Source: Bacillota bacterium (lineage in GTDB: Bacteria; Bacillota; Clostridia; Christensenellales; CAG-138). From it: 64,000 nucleotides of DNA. Position numbers and translations under genes: made by a program. Position 1 is the first letter of the stretch; each line of letters opens with the position of its first letter. The notes under the pieces are model-generated. The model saw only the letters and a program-made list of their open reading frames with translations. It did not search any database and was not told the origin of the DNA. The stretch covers positions 1-64,000 of the forward strand of contig JAEWCL010000019.1 of NCBI GenBank assembly GCA_023390655.1, given 5' to 3'. Shown piece after piece: positions 8,013-17,090 of the stretch.

Positions 8013-9043
8013 AAACAAGCAATTCCGGCGCTGTAAGGCAGGGCTTTTCAAAAAGGCGGGCCCGTTTTCTTACGGCAAGCCTTGTTCTGGCGGCACTTGC
8101 CGCCTGCCTTTGCCTTGCCATGCTCTGCCTTGGAAACACGGTATATCCACCTGACATCGTTTTCCGGGTGCTTTCAGGCGAGCAGGTTAAAGGCGCTGCC
8201 TTCGCCGTAGGCACGCTGCGTCTGCCAAGGATGCTTGCTGGATTGCTTGCGGGCATGGCGTTCGGCACGGCGGGGAACACGTTCCAGACCATGCTTCGTA
8301 ACCCGCTTGCAAGCCCGGACATCATCGGCATTTCCTCCGGCTCCAGTGTTGCGGCTGTGTTCTGCATTTTGGTTCTCAACATCAGCGGCCCGCTTGTCTC
8401 CCTGTCGGCAGTCCTTTCCGGGCTTGCCGTAGCATTTTTGATCTATGCGCTTTCCCGGGGCGGCAGCTTTTCGGGCGGCAGGCTTATCCTGATCGGCATC
8501 GGCATACAGGCTATGCTCAATGCGGTGATCTCCTTCTTGCTGCTGCGGGCAAACCAATATGATGTGCCCGCTGCGCTCCGCTGGCTCAGCGGAAGTTTAA
8601 ACGGCATGCAGATGAAGGGCATTCCCGGGCTCTTTGCCGCCGTCCTGCTGTTTGGCTGCCTGCTCATTTTCTTTGGCAGGCAGTTAAAGGTACTAGAGCT
8701 TGGAGAACAGTCCGCCATTACGCTGGGTGTAAGGACGGACCGCATCCGGCTGCTGCTGGTGCTTTGCGCCGTCTTCCTGATCGCCTATGCGACCTCCGTC
8801 ACAGGTCCCATTGCCTTTGTCGCCTTCTTAGCGGGGCCGATCGCGGGCAGGCTGGCGGGCACTGGCTCTTCCAACGTGCTCCCCGCAGGCCTGGCAGGGG
8901 CCGTCATGGTGCTTGTTGCCGATCTCATCGGCCAGTACGCCTTTGACATCCGTTTCCCGGTGGGCATCATCACAGGCATCTTGGGAGCACCGTATCTTCT
9001 TTACCTGTTGATCCGTATGAACAAAGCCGGAGGAACCGCATGA
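8009..9043 (+). CDS. FecCD-family ABC transporter permease 2
   Basis: Second permease, 344 aa, overlapping the first by four bases. It shows RLPRMLAGLLAGMAFGTAG, FQTMLRNPLASPDIIGIS and GPIAFVAFLAGPIAGRLAG, the standard BtuC/FecD positions. The N-terminus is slightly longer than in permease 1, with a basic stretch (KRRAR) before the first membrane helix. Four-base overlaps on both sides indicate translational coupling. Confidence 0.93.
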   Translation: MKTSNSGAVRQGFSKRRARFLTASLVLAALAACLCLAMLCLGNTVYPPDIVFRVLSGEQVKGAAFAVGTLRLPRMLAGLLAGMAFGTAGNTFQTMLRNPLASPDIIGISSGSSVAAVFCILVLNISGPLVSLSAVLSGLAVAFLIYALSRGGSFSGGRLILIGIGIQAMLNAVISFLLLRANQYDVPAALRWLSGSLNGMQMKGIPGLFAAVLLFGCLLIFFGRQLKVLELGEQSAITLGVRTDRIRLLLVLCAVFLIAYATSVTGPIAFVAFLAGPIAGRLAGTGSSNVLPAGLAGAVMVLVADLIGQYAFDIRFPVGIITGILGAPYLLYLLIRMNKAGGTA

Positions 9044-9846
9044 AACACACGCCTGTACTCTCTGCAAGCAACATCGTTGCAGGGTATGATAAAAAAATGA
9101 TTCTCAATCATGTCGATGTGGTCATTCCGCGCAATCGGATCAGCGTCATCATCGGCGCGAACGCCTGCGGAAAATCCACGCTGTTGAAAACGCTCGCCCG
9201 GCTGATCCAGCCCGTTTCGGGCGAGGTCGCGATTGACGGCAAAAAGCTTGGCGCCATCCCGCCCAAGCAGCTTGCGCGCGTCCTTGGCCTGCTTCCCCAA
9301 TCTCCCGTGGTGCCCGAGGGCATTACGGTGGCGGATCTTGTTTCAAGGGGCCGGTTCCCATACCAGAGCTTTTTGAAGGGCATGGGGAAACAGGATTATG
9401 CGGCGGTGGAAGAAGCGCTGGAGCTGATGGGGATCACGGCGCTTGCAAACCGCAGCGTGGATGAACTTTCCGGCGGTCAGCGCCAGCGGGTGTGGATCGC
9501 CATGGCCCTTGCGCAGGAGACGGATATCCTGCTGCTGGACGAGCCGACCACCTTCCTTGACATCACCTACCAGATTGAAATACTCGATCTGCTGACGGAT
9601 TTGAACCGTAAAAAGGGCACGACCATCGTCATGGTGCTGCATGACATCAACCTCGCCGTGCGGTATGCGGAGTATCTCTTTGCGGTACAGGACGGAGCGC
9701 TGGTGGCACAGGGGCCTCCCTCCGGCATTCTCAACGAAGCGCTCATGAAGCAGGTCTTCGGGCTTGACTGCCTGGTCACAAAAGACCCGGTATCCGGCCT
9801 GCCCTTTATCATCCCCATGGGAAGATACCATGTAAACGCAACATAA
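9040..9846 (+). CDS. FecE-family ABC transporter ATPase
   Basis: Cytoplasmic ATPase that powers the importer. Walker A GANACGKST is near residues 40-48 with Ala-Cys where many relatives have Asn-Gly, then the Q-loop LLPQSP, signature LSGGQRQR near 144 and Walker B ILLLDEPTTFLD near 164. Length 268 aa is usual. It overlaps permease 2 by four bases and ends the operon before a strong terminator. Confidence 0.93.
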   Translation: MKHTPVLSASNIVAGYDKKMILNHVDVVIPRNRISVIIGANACGKSTLLKTLARLIQPVSGEVAIDGKKLGAIPPKQLARVLGLLPQSPVVPEGITVADLVSRGRFPYQSFLKGMGKQDYAAVEEALELMGITALANRSVDELSGGQRQRVWIAMALAQETDILLLDEPTTFLDITYQIEILDLLTDLNRKKGTTIVMVLHDINLAVRYAEYLFAVQDGALVAQGPPSGILNEALMKQVFGLDCLVTKDPVSGLPFIIPMGRYHVNAT

Positions 9847-9858
9847 GGTTACAGCAGA

Positions 9859-9888
9859 AAGCCCGTGGAAAATTCCACGGGCTTTTTT
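9859..9888 (+). terminator. Intrinsic terminator of the ABC importer operon
   Basis: Twelve-base stem AAGCCCGTGGAA / TTCCACGGGCTT with a two-base loop, running into six T. Confidence 0.9.
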
Positions 9889-9893
9889 GTATT

Positions 9894-9950
9894 CAAAGGG
9901 ACGTGTCCCCTTGAGTGGGGTCATCGGGGCAAAGCCCCTATGCGTGCTCT
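9894..9950 (+). repeat. Modular intergenic hairpin repeat, copy 2
   Basis: Carries AAAGGGACGTGTCCCCTT then a GGGGCAAAGCCCC hairpin. It fills the gap between the importer terminator and the convergent end of murC and matches copies at 18.84 and 63.55 kb. Confidence 0.8.
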
Positions 9951-11315
9951 TTATAACAGCTTGCGCGTCTGCTTATACACATCGCCGGAGCCGACGGTCA
10001 ATACAAGATCGCCGGGCTTTGCGTTGACGTCGAGATATGCGCGGATGGTTTCAAACGTGCCGAGATAGATCGCTTTGCTCGGGTCCGCGTCGTTGATGGC
10101 GTTCACCATATCCTTTGCGTGGACGGAGCCATCGTCGATTTCGCGGCCGGGGTAGATATCGGGCACGAGCACTTCGTCCGCAAGCTTGAAGCAGTTTACA
10201 TCGTGTAAAAACAGCGTCTTGGCGCGGGTGTAGGAGTTACACTGGAACACGCAGTAGAGCTTGCCGTGCGGCACGCGGGACGCGCCGTCCAATACCGCGG
10301 CGATTTCCGCCGGGTGGTGCGCATAATCGTGATACACCTTGATACCGTCGCGCTCGCCATAGAATTCAAAGCGGCGGTGGGTGAGGGTGTATTCCGCCAA
10401 ACCCGCCCTGATATCCGCAAAGCTTTCGCCCAGCGCCAGCGATACGGCGGCGGCCGCAAGCGCGTTGATGATGTTGTGCGTGCCGGGAATCTGCAAGGTG
10501 ATCCTGCCTAAGTTTTCGCCCTTATGCATCAGGTCAAAGGATGGGTAGCCCCATTCATCAAATTGGACATTTCCCGCGGTGTAGTCCGCATCCGCCATGC
10601 CGTAGGAGATGGTGCGCACCTTCTGCGGGGGATTGTTCAAAAGCTCTTTTACGCGCACATCGTCCGTGCAGCCTAAAAAGAGGCCGTCCTCGGGCAACAG
10701 CCGAAGGAATTTGCGGAATGCCTCGGTGATCTCCTCGATATCTTTGTAATAGTCCAGATGATCGTCATCGATGTTGTTGATGAGCGCTACGGTGGGCTTG
10801 AGCGTCAAAAAGCTCTCCACATACTCGCACGCCTCCGTAATAAAGAGGCCGCTTTTGCCGATGCGCGTGCCGCCGGAAAGGAAATCCACATCCCCGCCCA
10901 CGTGGACGGTCGCGTCAAGCGCCCCCACCTGCGCTACTTTTGCCAGCATAGAGGTAATGGTCGTCTTGCCGTGGCAGCCCGCGATGCCCACAACATCCGG
11001 GTACTGGGCGGAAAGCTCGCCCAAGGCGACGCTGCGCTCAATTTCTGGGATGCCGTGCTCGCGCGCGTAGACGCGCTCCGGATTCTCCTTTTTAATGGCC
11101 GCGGAATAGATCAACACTTCGGCGTCTCCCACCTGCTCCGCCTGATGGCCGATGTAGACGGGTACGCCAAGCGCACTCAGCTTTTGTGTGAACGGGGAGC
11201 TGTCCCGGTCGGACCCCTTTACGTCATAGCCGCGCGCACGCAGGATCTGCGCAAGGCCGTTCATGCTGCATCCACCGATGCCTACAAGGTGTACGCGCGA
11301 CTTTCCTTCGAGCAT
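9951..11315 (-). CDS. murC: UDP-N-acetylmuramate--L-alanine ligase
   Basis: Adds the first amino acid, L-Ala, to UDP-MurNAc in peptidoglycan precursor synthesis. The N-terminal Rossmann motif HLVGIGGCSMNGLA, the ATP loop GCHGKTT at residues 113-119, and the later INNIDDDHLDYY and YDYAHHP-type segment YHDYAHHPAEI are all present. The start is set at ATG 11315 (454 aa) behind AAGGGAGG: an upstream GTG at 11378 would put the gene's own promoter inside the coding region. The gene is monocistronic and convergent with the ABC importer. Confidence 0.94.
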   Translation of the reverse strand: MLEGKSRVHLVGIGGCSMNGLAQILRARGYDVKGSDRDSSPFTQKLSALGVPVYIGHQAEQVGDAEVLIYSAAIKKENPERVYAREHGIPEIERSVALGELSAQYPDVVGIAGCHGKTTITSMLAKVAQVGALDATVHVGGDVDFLSGGTRIGKSGLFITEACEYVESFLTLKPTVALINNIDDDHLDYYKDIEEITEAFRKFLRLLPEDGLFLGCTDDVRVKELLNNPPQKVRTISYGMADADYTAGNVQFDEWGYPSFDLMHKGENLGRITLQIPGTHNIINALAAAAVSLALGESFADIRAGLAEYTLTHRRFEFYGERDGIKVYHDYAHHPAEIAAVLDGASRVPHGKLYCVFQCNSYTRAKTLFLHDVNCFKLADEVLVPDIYPGREIDDGSVHAKDMVNAINDADPSKAIYLGTFETIRAYLDVNAKPGDLVLTVGSGDVYKQTRKLL

Positions 11316-11348
11316 GTCAAAAAGAACCTCCCTTAAATGGCTTCCTAC

Positions 11349-11377
11349 ATTATACGACTCAGGTGCCGGAATGTCCA
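11349..11377 (-). promoter_or_regulatory. Promoter of murC
   Basis: Minus-strand TGGACA (11372-11377), 17-base spacer, perfect TATAAT (11349-11354). It decides the murC start codon. Confidence 0.8.
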
Positions 11378-11501
11378 CAAAAGGGGACGCCGCTATACCG
11401 CACCACCTTTTTACAGGCTGATGCGGGCTATATGCCCTCGCAGCGTTGACGGAATAAACAGAACCGGATTACAATGACGATACTTCCATAAGGGGGAATT
11501 T

Positions 11502-12299
11502 ATGGTGCAAGGTATCACCGCACAATCCCTGGAGGCGGCGCTTGCCGCGTTCGTAGCGTCCGACCCGGGCAACGCCATGCCCGCACATAACAATATGCGC
11601 ATGTACGACGCGCCGCTCGTCGGCTTTGCGGCGGCGGATGACGCGTATTTTGCAGCATTCACTTCGCCCGATATCATCGGCGAATGCTTCCTTGCGCCAA
11701 AAGTTTGGCTGCCCGGCGCGCGCACCGTGATTTCTTACTTTCTGCCGTTTACGGAGGAAGTACGAAAGAGCAACCGCCTCCCCGGCCTGCCCTCACAGGA
11801 GTGGGCAAGCGCGCGCATCGACGGGGAAGTGTTCAACAACGCCGTGCGGAGGTTTTTGATTGCTTATCTGGAAGCGCAGGGCATAGAGTCGATGTCGCCC
11901 GCGCTTGACGCCCGCTTCCGTGTTGTAAACCGCATCCCCAACTGGTCCGAACGGCACGCCGCGTTTGTGGCGGGCCTGGGCACATTTTCCCTGTGCCGCT
12001 CGCTGATCACCCAAAAAGGTACGGCAGGAAGGATTGGGAGCATCATTACGGCGCTCGACCTGCCCGCAACCGAACGCCCCTACCAAAGCTATTACGAGTA
12101 CTGCCCGTTTTTGACAAAGGGCAAGTGCGGCGCATGCATCCGCCGCTGCCCGCCGAATGCCATTTCGCCCGCGGGGAAAGACAACCGGATATGCAGCGAG
12201 TATCTTGACAATACGGTGCTGCCGCTCTTTGCGCCGCGCTATGGCTGCGCAAAATGCAACACTGCGGTTCCATGTGAAAGCAGGATACCGGCAATGTAA
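11502..12299 (+). CDS. Epoxyqueuosine reductase (QueG)-like iron-sulfur protein
   Basis: 265 aa. The C-terminal half has a ferredoxin-type cluster motif CGACIRRCPPNAI near residue 208 and a second cysteine set CAKCNTAVPC at the very end, as in the two-cluster QueG family; the N-terminal half matches the cobalamin-binding domain only loosely. It stops right after the second cysteine group, lacking the C-terminal HEAT-like extension of true QueG, so it is probably a paralog of unknown substrate. AAGGGGGAAT precedes ATG 11502. The next gene follows after 25 bases and may be cotranscribed. Confidence 0.75.
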   Translation: MVQGITAQSLEAALAAFVASDPGNAMPAHNNMRMYDAPLVGFAAADDAYFAAFTSPDIIGECFLAPKVWLPGARTVISYFLPFTEEVRKSNRLPGLPSQEWASARIDGEVFNNAVRRFLIAYLEAQGIESMSPALDARFRVVNRIPNWSERHAAFVAGLGTFSLCRSLITQKGTAGRIGSIITALDLPATERPYQSYYEYCPFLTKGKCGACIRRCPPNAISPAGKDNRICSEYLDNTVLPLFAPRYGCAKCNTAVPCESRIPAM

Positions 12300-12324
12300 C
12301 AAACAACTGCAAAGGAGAACAGGA

Positions 12325-12870
12325 ATGAAGGGATTTCAAATAAAACGGTCCGGCGCTAAACGGTATGTGTATATTCTGGGTTGCCTCTTGATGACCGCTG
12401 TATGTTCTATATCCGTCATAACGCAACGCGCAGTGGTTGTTGGCGTTATCGGCATGCTGTTCTTTGGGTTGGGTACGTTTGTAATCATTTGGCTGACATT
12501 TGGGCACCCCTTGCTTACCCTTACCTCAGAAGGATTTACGGACAGCAGTTCAGCCGTCTCGGCAGGATTTATCCCTTGGAAGACAGTTTCCAATATGGCG
12601 ATTGTTGAACTGTTTGGCCAAACGTTTATCAGCGTATGCTTAAAAGACACGGAAAGCTACTTAGGCACCCTTTCTTCGTTCAAAAGAAAGATGGCGGAAA
12701 GCAACCTTGCGATGGGGTATGGGCCAATCAACATCGCTTTGTTAGGCACCAGCATGCGCCCGGAAGACGTGCTTTCCCGCATGATGGAATTCTGGGCAAC
12801 CTACCGGAACGATACGCAATCGCCCATCTTAACCCCGCCCGCCATTGACAATACGGCACAAAACGGCTAA
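12325..12870 (+). CDS. Small membrane protein, STM3941-like
   Basis: 181 aa with two adjacent membrane segments near residues 12-55, then a PH-like soluble domain: PLLTLTSEGFTDSSSAVSAG, IPWKTVSNM and a final RPEDVLSRMMEFWATYR. This layout is that of the STM3941 family, whose function is unknown. The start is set by AAAGGAGAACAGGA directly before ATG 12325; earlier in-frame starts overlap the upstream gene and have no ribosome site. Confidence 0.65.
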   Translation: MKGFQIKRSGAKRYVYILGCLLMTAVCSISVITQRAVVVGVIGMLFFGLGTFVIIWLTFGHPLLTLTSEGFTDSSSAVSAGFIPWKTVSNMAIVELFGQTFISVCLKDTESYLGTLSSFKRKMAESNLAMGYGPINIALLGTSMRPEDVLSRMMEFWATYRNDTQSPILTPPAIDNTAQNG

Positions 12871-12916
12871 AATAGCGGCATATGCGAAAGGCATTGCCTT
12901 TTGCAATCATATGCTT

Positions 12917-12946
12917 TTGCGTTGAAGTGGAACCGTTTTTTATAAC
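12917..12946 (+). promoter_or_regulatory. Probable promoter of the leuS T-box leader
   Basis: TTGCGT at 12917-12922, 18-base spacer, TATAAC at 12941-12946; transcription would begin near 12953, giving a leader of about 250 bases. Confidence 0.5.
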
Positions 12947-12952
12947 CCCGTC

Positions 12953-13160
12953 CCAAAAGAGAGCCACCTTTTAAGCTGAAAGGGCGGCGGCGGGAGAAAA
13001 AACGTACTCGCCACGGAGCATCCGTGCAAACCGCTTCTGCGGCATAAGCGCGGCGTCACCCCATGATGCGGGGAAAAAGGCGGCTGTATTTTCAGCCGCG
13101 AAAAAGAGTGGTACCACGAACACGCCTCGTCTCTTTATATAGGAGACGAGGCTTTTTTTA
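12953..13160 (+). promoter_or_regulatory. T-box leader (tRNA-sensing riboswitch) of leuS
   Basis: Uncharged tRNA-Leu is expected to pair with this leader and stop termination. The T-box core AGTGGTACCACG is at 13108-13119. It is preceded by a stem III-like hairpin (GGCGGCTG...CAGCCGC, about 13080-13098) and followed by the terminator at 13124-13159. Upstream, 12960-13060 can form the long stem I; CTC at 13007-13009 is a candidate leucine specifier, but I could not prove its position in the specifier loop. Confidence 0.85.
13124..13159 (+). terminator. Regulated terminator of the leuS T-box
   Basis: Ten-base stem GCCTCGTCTC / GAGACGAGGC with a nine-base loop and seven T, directly after the T-box core. 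Confidence 0.9.
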
Positions 13161-13206
13161 TGGCAATGCTTCAGGTAGAGATAGAAAACGGAGGATAAGA
13201 ACACAC

Positions 13207-15612
13207 ATGGCGGACAGGTACGATCCAAGCGTAATCGAGCCGAAATGGCAAACAAAATGGGAGGACGCGCACTGCTTTGAAGCGGAAGCCTCCCACGAAA
13301 AACCGAAATTCTACGGGCTGATTGAGTTTCCGTATCCTTCGGGCATGGGCCTGCACGTGGGCCACCCGCGCAGCAACACGGCGATCGACATCATCTGCCG
13401 CAAGCGCAGGATGGAAGGCTACAACGTCTTGTATCCCATCGGCTGGGACGCGTTCGGCCTGCCCACGGAAAACTACGCCATCAAGACCGGCATCCACCCC
13501 ACAATCGTCACCAAGAACAACGTGGACCATTTCCGGGAGCAGTTAAAGCGCCTTGGGTTCTCGTTCGATTGGTCGCGCGAGGTGAACACCACCGACCCCA
13601 ACTACTACAAGTGGACGCAGTGGATCTTCTTAAAGCTGTTTGAAAAAGGGCTTGCCTACAAGGCGGAGATCCCCATCAACTTCTGTATGTCCTGCAAGGT
13701 CGGTTTGGCGAACGAAGAGGTCGTGGACGGCGTGTGCGAGCGTTGCGGTGGCGCTGTCGTCCGCAAGGTGAAGAGCCAGTGGATGCTCCGCATCACGCAG
13801 TATGCACAGCGGTTGATTGACGACCTTGACCAGCTTGATTTTATTGAAAAGGTCAAAATTCAGCAGCGCAACTGGATCGGCAGGAGCGAAGGCGCGGAAG
13901 TCACCTTCGCCATCGAGGGCTTCCCGGAAGGGCTCCGCGTGTTCACCACGCGTCCGGATACGTTATTCGGCGCGACGTACATGGTCGTTTCTCCGGAGCA
14001 CCCCATTGTGGAAACGCTTAAGGACAAGATCACGAATATCGCGGATGTGCGCGCCTATCAGGATGCGGCGGCCCGGAAATCCGATTTTGAGCGCAGCGAG
14101 CTAAGTAAAGAAAAGACCGGCGTACCGCTTATGGGCGTCAATGCCATCAACCCCGTGACCGGTTTGCAGATTCCCGTGTGGATTTCAGACTACGTGCTCA
14201 TGGGCTACGGCACGGGCGCTATTATGGCCGTGCCCGCGCATGATGAGCGCGACTGGGCGTTTGCAAAGACGTTCGGCCTCCCCATCTTGGAGGTCGTGGC
14301 AGGCGGCAACGTGCAGGAGGAAGCGTATACCAATACCGAAAGCGGCAAGATGGTCAACTCCGGCTTCCTCAACGGCATGGATGTAAAAGAGGCCATCCCC
14401 GCCATTGCCAACTGGCTGGTGGAAAAGGGCCTGGGCGAAAAGAAGGTCAACTTCAAGCTCAGGGACTGGGTGTTCTCCCGCCAGCGCTATTGGGGCGAGC
14501 CCATACCGCTTGTACACTGCGAGCACTGCGGCTGGGTCCCTTTACCCGAAAGCGAGCTCCCGCTCGTGCTGCCGGAGATTGAAGAATATATGCCGGGCGA
14601 GGACGGCTCCTCCCCGCTTGCGCGCGCCAAGGGCTGGATCAAAACCACCTGCCCCAAGTGCGGTGCGGAAGCATCCCGTGAGACGGATACCATGCCCCAG
14701 TGGGCGGGCTCGTCCTGGTACTTCCTGCGCTATATCGACCCGCACAACGACAAGGCGCTTGCAGACCCTGAAGAACTCAACTACTGGTCCCCGGTGGACT
14801 GGTACAACGGCGGCATGGAGCACACGACGCTGCACTTGTTGTATTCCCGGTTCTGGCACAAGTTCCTCTATGACATCGGCGTGGTGCCTACCCCGGAACC
14901 GTACCAGAAGCGCACCAGCCACGGCATGATCCTGGGCGAAAACGGAGAGAAGATGAGTAAATCCCGCGGCAACGTCGTCAACCCCGACGAGATCGTGGAC
15001 GAGCTGGGGGCCGACACCTTCCGTATGTATGAAATGTTCATGGGCGCGTTCGACCAGCCCATCCCCTGGAGCAACACCGGCGCGCGCGGCTGCCGCAGGT
15101 TCCTGGACCGCGTGTGGCGCTTGCAGGAAATGCTTGCGGGCACGGGCGAGTCCGCCGATATGCGGGGGAAGGTGCACGCCTGCATCAAGAAGGTCACGGA
15201 AGATTACGAGCGCATGAAGTTTAATACCGCCATTGCCGCCATGATGGCGCTGGTGAACGACTTCTACGCGAAAGGCAGCGTCACAAAGGACGAGCTGCAC
15301 ACGTTACTCACCCTCCTCTCTCCCGTGGCCCCGCACATTGCGGAGGAAATGAACGAAAGCCTTGGCTTTGGCCCGCTCTACGCCACGCCGTGGCCCAAGT
15401 GGGACGAAAGTGCCCTTATTGCGGACAGCATCGAGCTTGCCATCCAGATCAACGGCAAGGTCCGCGCCCGCATGATGGCGGCGGCGGACGCGCCGAAGGA
15501 CGAAGTGGAGGCCGCGGCAAAGGCGCATCCTGAAATCGCGCCCTTGCTTTCCGGCAAGACAGTGAAGAAGATCATCGTCGTCAAGAACGTCGTCAATATC
15601 GTGGCGGTGTAA
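13207..15612 (+). CDS. leuS: Leucine--tRNA ligase
   Basis: Charges tRNA-Leu. The class I signature HVGH is at residues 50-53 within FPYPSGMGLHVGH, the editing domain segment TTRPDTLFGATYMV follows, and the KMSKS motif is at about 582-586. At 801 aa it is full length, with the C-terminal anticodon-binding and extension domains. ATG 13207 is chosen because GGAGG lies 13 bases upstream and after the T-box terminator; the earlier in-frame ATG is inside the leader. A tRNA-Leu gene lies at 47.2 kb in this window. Confidence 0.97.
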   Translation: MADRYDPSVIEPKWQTKWEDAHCFEAEASHEKPKFYGLIEFPYPSGMGLHVGHPRSNTAIDIICRKRRMEGYNVLYPIGWDAFGLPTENYAIKTGIHPTIVTKNNVDHFREQLKRLGFSFDWSREVNTTDPNYYKWTQWIFLKLFEKGLAYKAEIPINFCMSCKVGLANEEVVDGVCERCGGAVVRKVKSQWMLRITQYAQRLIDDLDQLDFIEKVKIQQRNWIGRSEGAEVTFAIEGFPEGLRVFTTRPDTLFGATYMVVSPEHPIVETLKDKITNIADVRAYQDAAARKSDFERSELSKEKTGVPLMGVNAINPVTGLQIPVWISDYVLMGYGTGAIMAVPAHDERDWAFAKTFGLPILEVVAGGNVQEEAYTNTESGKMVNSGFLNGMDVKEAIPAIANWLVEKGLGEKKVNFKLRDWVFSRQRYWGEPIPLVHCEHCGWVPLPESELPLVLPEIEEYMPGEDGSSPLARAKGWIKTTCPKCGAEASRETDTMPQWAGSSWYFLRYIDPHNDKALADPEELNYWSPVDWYNGGMEHTTLHLLYSRFWHKFLYDIGVVPTPEPYQKRTSHGMILGENGEKMSKSRGNVVNPDEIVDELGADTFRMYEMFMGAFDQPIPWSNTGARGCRRFLDRVWRLQEMLAGTGESADMRGKVHACIKKVTEDYERMKFNTAIAAMMALVNDFYAKGSVTKDELHTLLTLLSPVAPHIAEEMNESLGFGPLYATPWPKWDESALIADSIELAIQINGKVRARMMAAADAPKDEVEAAAKAHPEIAPLLSGKTVKKIIVVKNVVNIVAV

Positions 15613-15626
15613 TACAAAAACGCATC

Positions 15627-15663
15627 AAGGGCCGCTGCCTTTTCTAGGCAGCGGCCCTTTTTT
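15627..15663 (+). terminator. Intrinsic terminator of leuS
   Basis: Thirteen-base stem AAGGGCCGCTGCC / GGCAGCGGCCCTT followed by a run of T. Confidence 0.92.
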
Positions 15664-15775
15664 GTTGCTTCACCAAACTGGTTAACTGCCGATATTGATC
15701 GTCTCCGTCGTTTTAGGTATACTGCTCTCCCGACAGATACACGATTTCCAGCCGCCGTTCGTTGATCAGCACGCC

Positions 15776-15817
15776 TTGCTGATTATGACGGTTACTGATA
15801 TAATTTCATTACAGTAA
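15776..15817 (+). promoter_or_regulatory. Promoter and operator of the padR gene
   Basis: TTGCTG (15776-15781), 17-base spacer, TATAAT (15799-15804). The inverted repeat TTACTG (15792-15797) ... CAGTAA (15812-15817) brackets the -10 box, an arrangement that suggests autorepression by the PadR protein. Confidence 0.6.
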
Positions 15818-15842
15818 TCGTAATAATTGCGAGGTGAAGCTA

Positions 15843-16160
15843 TTGAGGGATCATGTAAAAGGCGGTGCTCTTACGGAGGTAACTTTTTTTATCCTGCTTT
15901 CCCTTTACAGGCCAAAGCATGGATATGCCATAATGCACTTTATTGAAGAAAAGACGGAGGGGCGCTTATCCTTGGGGGCGGGGACTTTGTACGGAGCATT
16001 GACCGCTTTACAAGACAAAGGTTGGATTACCCCATATGGCAGCGATAAGGGCAGGAAAAAGGAATACCAGGTCACAGCCCTTGGTAAAGAGATTGCACAA
16101 AAGGAATTGATCCGGTTGCATGGGCTTACACAAATCGCAACCGAGATTATCGGAGGGTAA
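15843..16160 (+). CDS. PadR family transcriptional regulator
   Basis: Small winged-helix repressor of 105 aa. GGALTEVTFFILLSLYRPKH, HGYAIMHFIEEKT and GAGTLYGALTALQDKGWI are the classical PadR recognition-helix segments. The TTG at 15843 is preferred because GAGGTGA stands five bases before it; a GTG nine bases earlier overlaps that ribosome site. It precedes a DUF2812 membrane protein by five bases, a common PadR partner, and a perfect inverted repeat covers its own promoter. Confidence 0.85.
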   Translation: MRDHVKGGALTEVTFFILLSLYRPKHGYAIMHFIEEKTEGRLSLGAGTLYGALTALQDKGWITPYGSDKGRKKEYQVTALGKEIAQKELIRLHGLTQIATEIIGG

Positions 16161-16165
16161 ATAGA

Positions 16166-16753
16166 ATGGGCAAGAAGTATTATCGCTATTTTGGCGGCCT
16201 TCTGACAGCACAAGAGCATTGGTTAAACAAAATGGCGTTCAGGGGGTATCGGCTTATACGATCTGAAAAGCTGCTCTATGAGTTTGAGCCGTGCAAGCCC
16301 GGGCAATATCAATATTGCGTGGACTTTATCGGCCAGAAATCAAAAGCAAAAGCAGCAGACTACTACTCTTTTTTAGAAAATATGGGTTACCACGTATTCT
16401 ATAAGAATATCAACTTAAACTATTCTGTCGGTAAAGTCCGTTTCCGCCCATGGGCAGAAAAAGGTGGGCGTATTGCCACAAATGCAACCACATTCAATCG
16501 CGAATTGCTGATTGTTGAAAAAGCGAACGACGCAAAGGCCTTTGAATTGCACACCTCTTTTGCGGATAGGGCAGAGTATTACGGTATTTTGAGAAAGCCT
16601 TGGCTATGTCTGTTTGTTGTTTTTGGCGGCTTAGGAATTATTCGGGCATCTTTGGCCTGGGGGATTTTTGCGTTGATTGCACTCATACCGGTAATTCTAT
16701 ATCAGGTGCAGATTTTCAATATAAAAAAAGAAGCCGGAATAAAAGAATGGTGA
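16166..16753 (+). CDS. DUF2812 domain membrane protein
   Basis: 195 aa. The N-terminal two thirds carry the DUF2812 pattern: HWLNKMAFRGYRL, YEFEPCKPGQYQYCVDFIG and WHVFYKN-like YHVFYKNINLNY. The C-terminus has two membrane segments from about residue 148 to 180. GGAGGG overlaps the padR stop and serves its ATG. PadR-DUF2812 pairs are frequent in Firmicutes and are thought to be envelope-stress or drug-response units, but the biochemical function is unknown. Confidence 0.85.
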   Translation: MGKKYYRYFGGLLTAQEHWLNKMAFRGYRLIRSEKLLYEFEPCKPGQYQYCVDFIGQKSKAKAADYYSFLENMGYHVFYKNINLNYSVGKVRFRPWAEKGGRIATNATTFNRELLIVEKANDAKAFELHTSFADRAEYYGILRKPWLCLFVVFGGLGIIRASLAWGIFALIALIPVILYQVQIFNIKKEAGIKEW

Positions 16754-16836
16754 CGTATAAGGTTAGTCTCGATATCAGCAACGGACATGAAAAAGAAGAG
16801 CGGTTCCATAATACGGTTGCTTCCGGCGCATACTAG
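16747..16836 (+). CDS. Very small hypothetical protein downstream of DUF2812
   Basis: 29 codons, MVTYKVSLDISNGHEKEERF onward, whose ATG overlaps the stop of the DUF2812 gene (ATGGTGA). The overlap is the only support; there is no separate ribosome site. Function unknown; it could equally be a decayed gene end. Confidence 0.3.
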   Translation: MVTYKVSLDISNGHEKEERFHNTVASGAY

Positions 16837-16857
16837 CCGTAAAAGGAGGCGATGCGC

Positions 16858-17013
16858 ATGCAATATAGAACCCCGCGGAACTTAAAAACAAAGGGGCGCG
16901 ACCGGGTCGTAAAAAGCGGGAACGTGCTGATTACAGATGAGAACGGACGGCTGCCGATAGACGAGGACGTGATGGTCACCCACGGCAGCTTAGTAAACCC
17001 GCACGACGGTTGA
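16858..17013 (+). CDS. Small hypothetical protein (51 aa)
   Basis: MQYRTPRNLKTKGRDRVVKS is followed by NVLITDENGRLPIDEDVMVT and a short tail. AAAAGGAGG lies eight bases before the ATG at 16858, one of the best ribosome sites in the area, and a terminator follows 25 bases after the stop, so this is probably a real gene. Basic N-terminus, acidic C-terminus, no cysteines or membrane segment; no family recognised. Confidence 0.55.
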   Translation: MQYRTPRNLKTKGRDRVVKSGNVLITDENGRLPIDEDVMVTHGSLVNPHDG

Positions 17014-17037
17014 ATGCATCCGTAAAAGCAAAGGTAA

Positions 17038-17075
17038 AAGGCCCTCTGCCCGAAACAGGCAGAGGACCTTTCTTG
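17038..17075 (+). terminator. Terminator between the padR unit and thiT
   Basis: AAGGCCCTCTGCC / GGCAGAGGACCTT stem with one mismatch and TTTCTT; convergent position, may serve both strands. Confidence 0.75.
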
Positions 17076-17090
17076 TTTGATGAAGAATTG

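Noticed and set aside
11316..11378. Longer N-terminus of murC from GTG 11378
   Set aside because: Contains the -35 and -10 boxes of murC itself.
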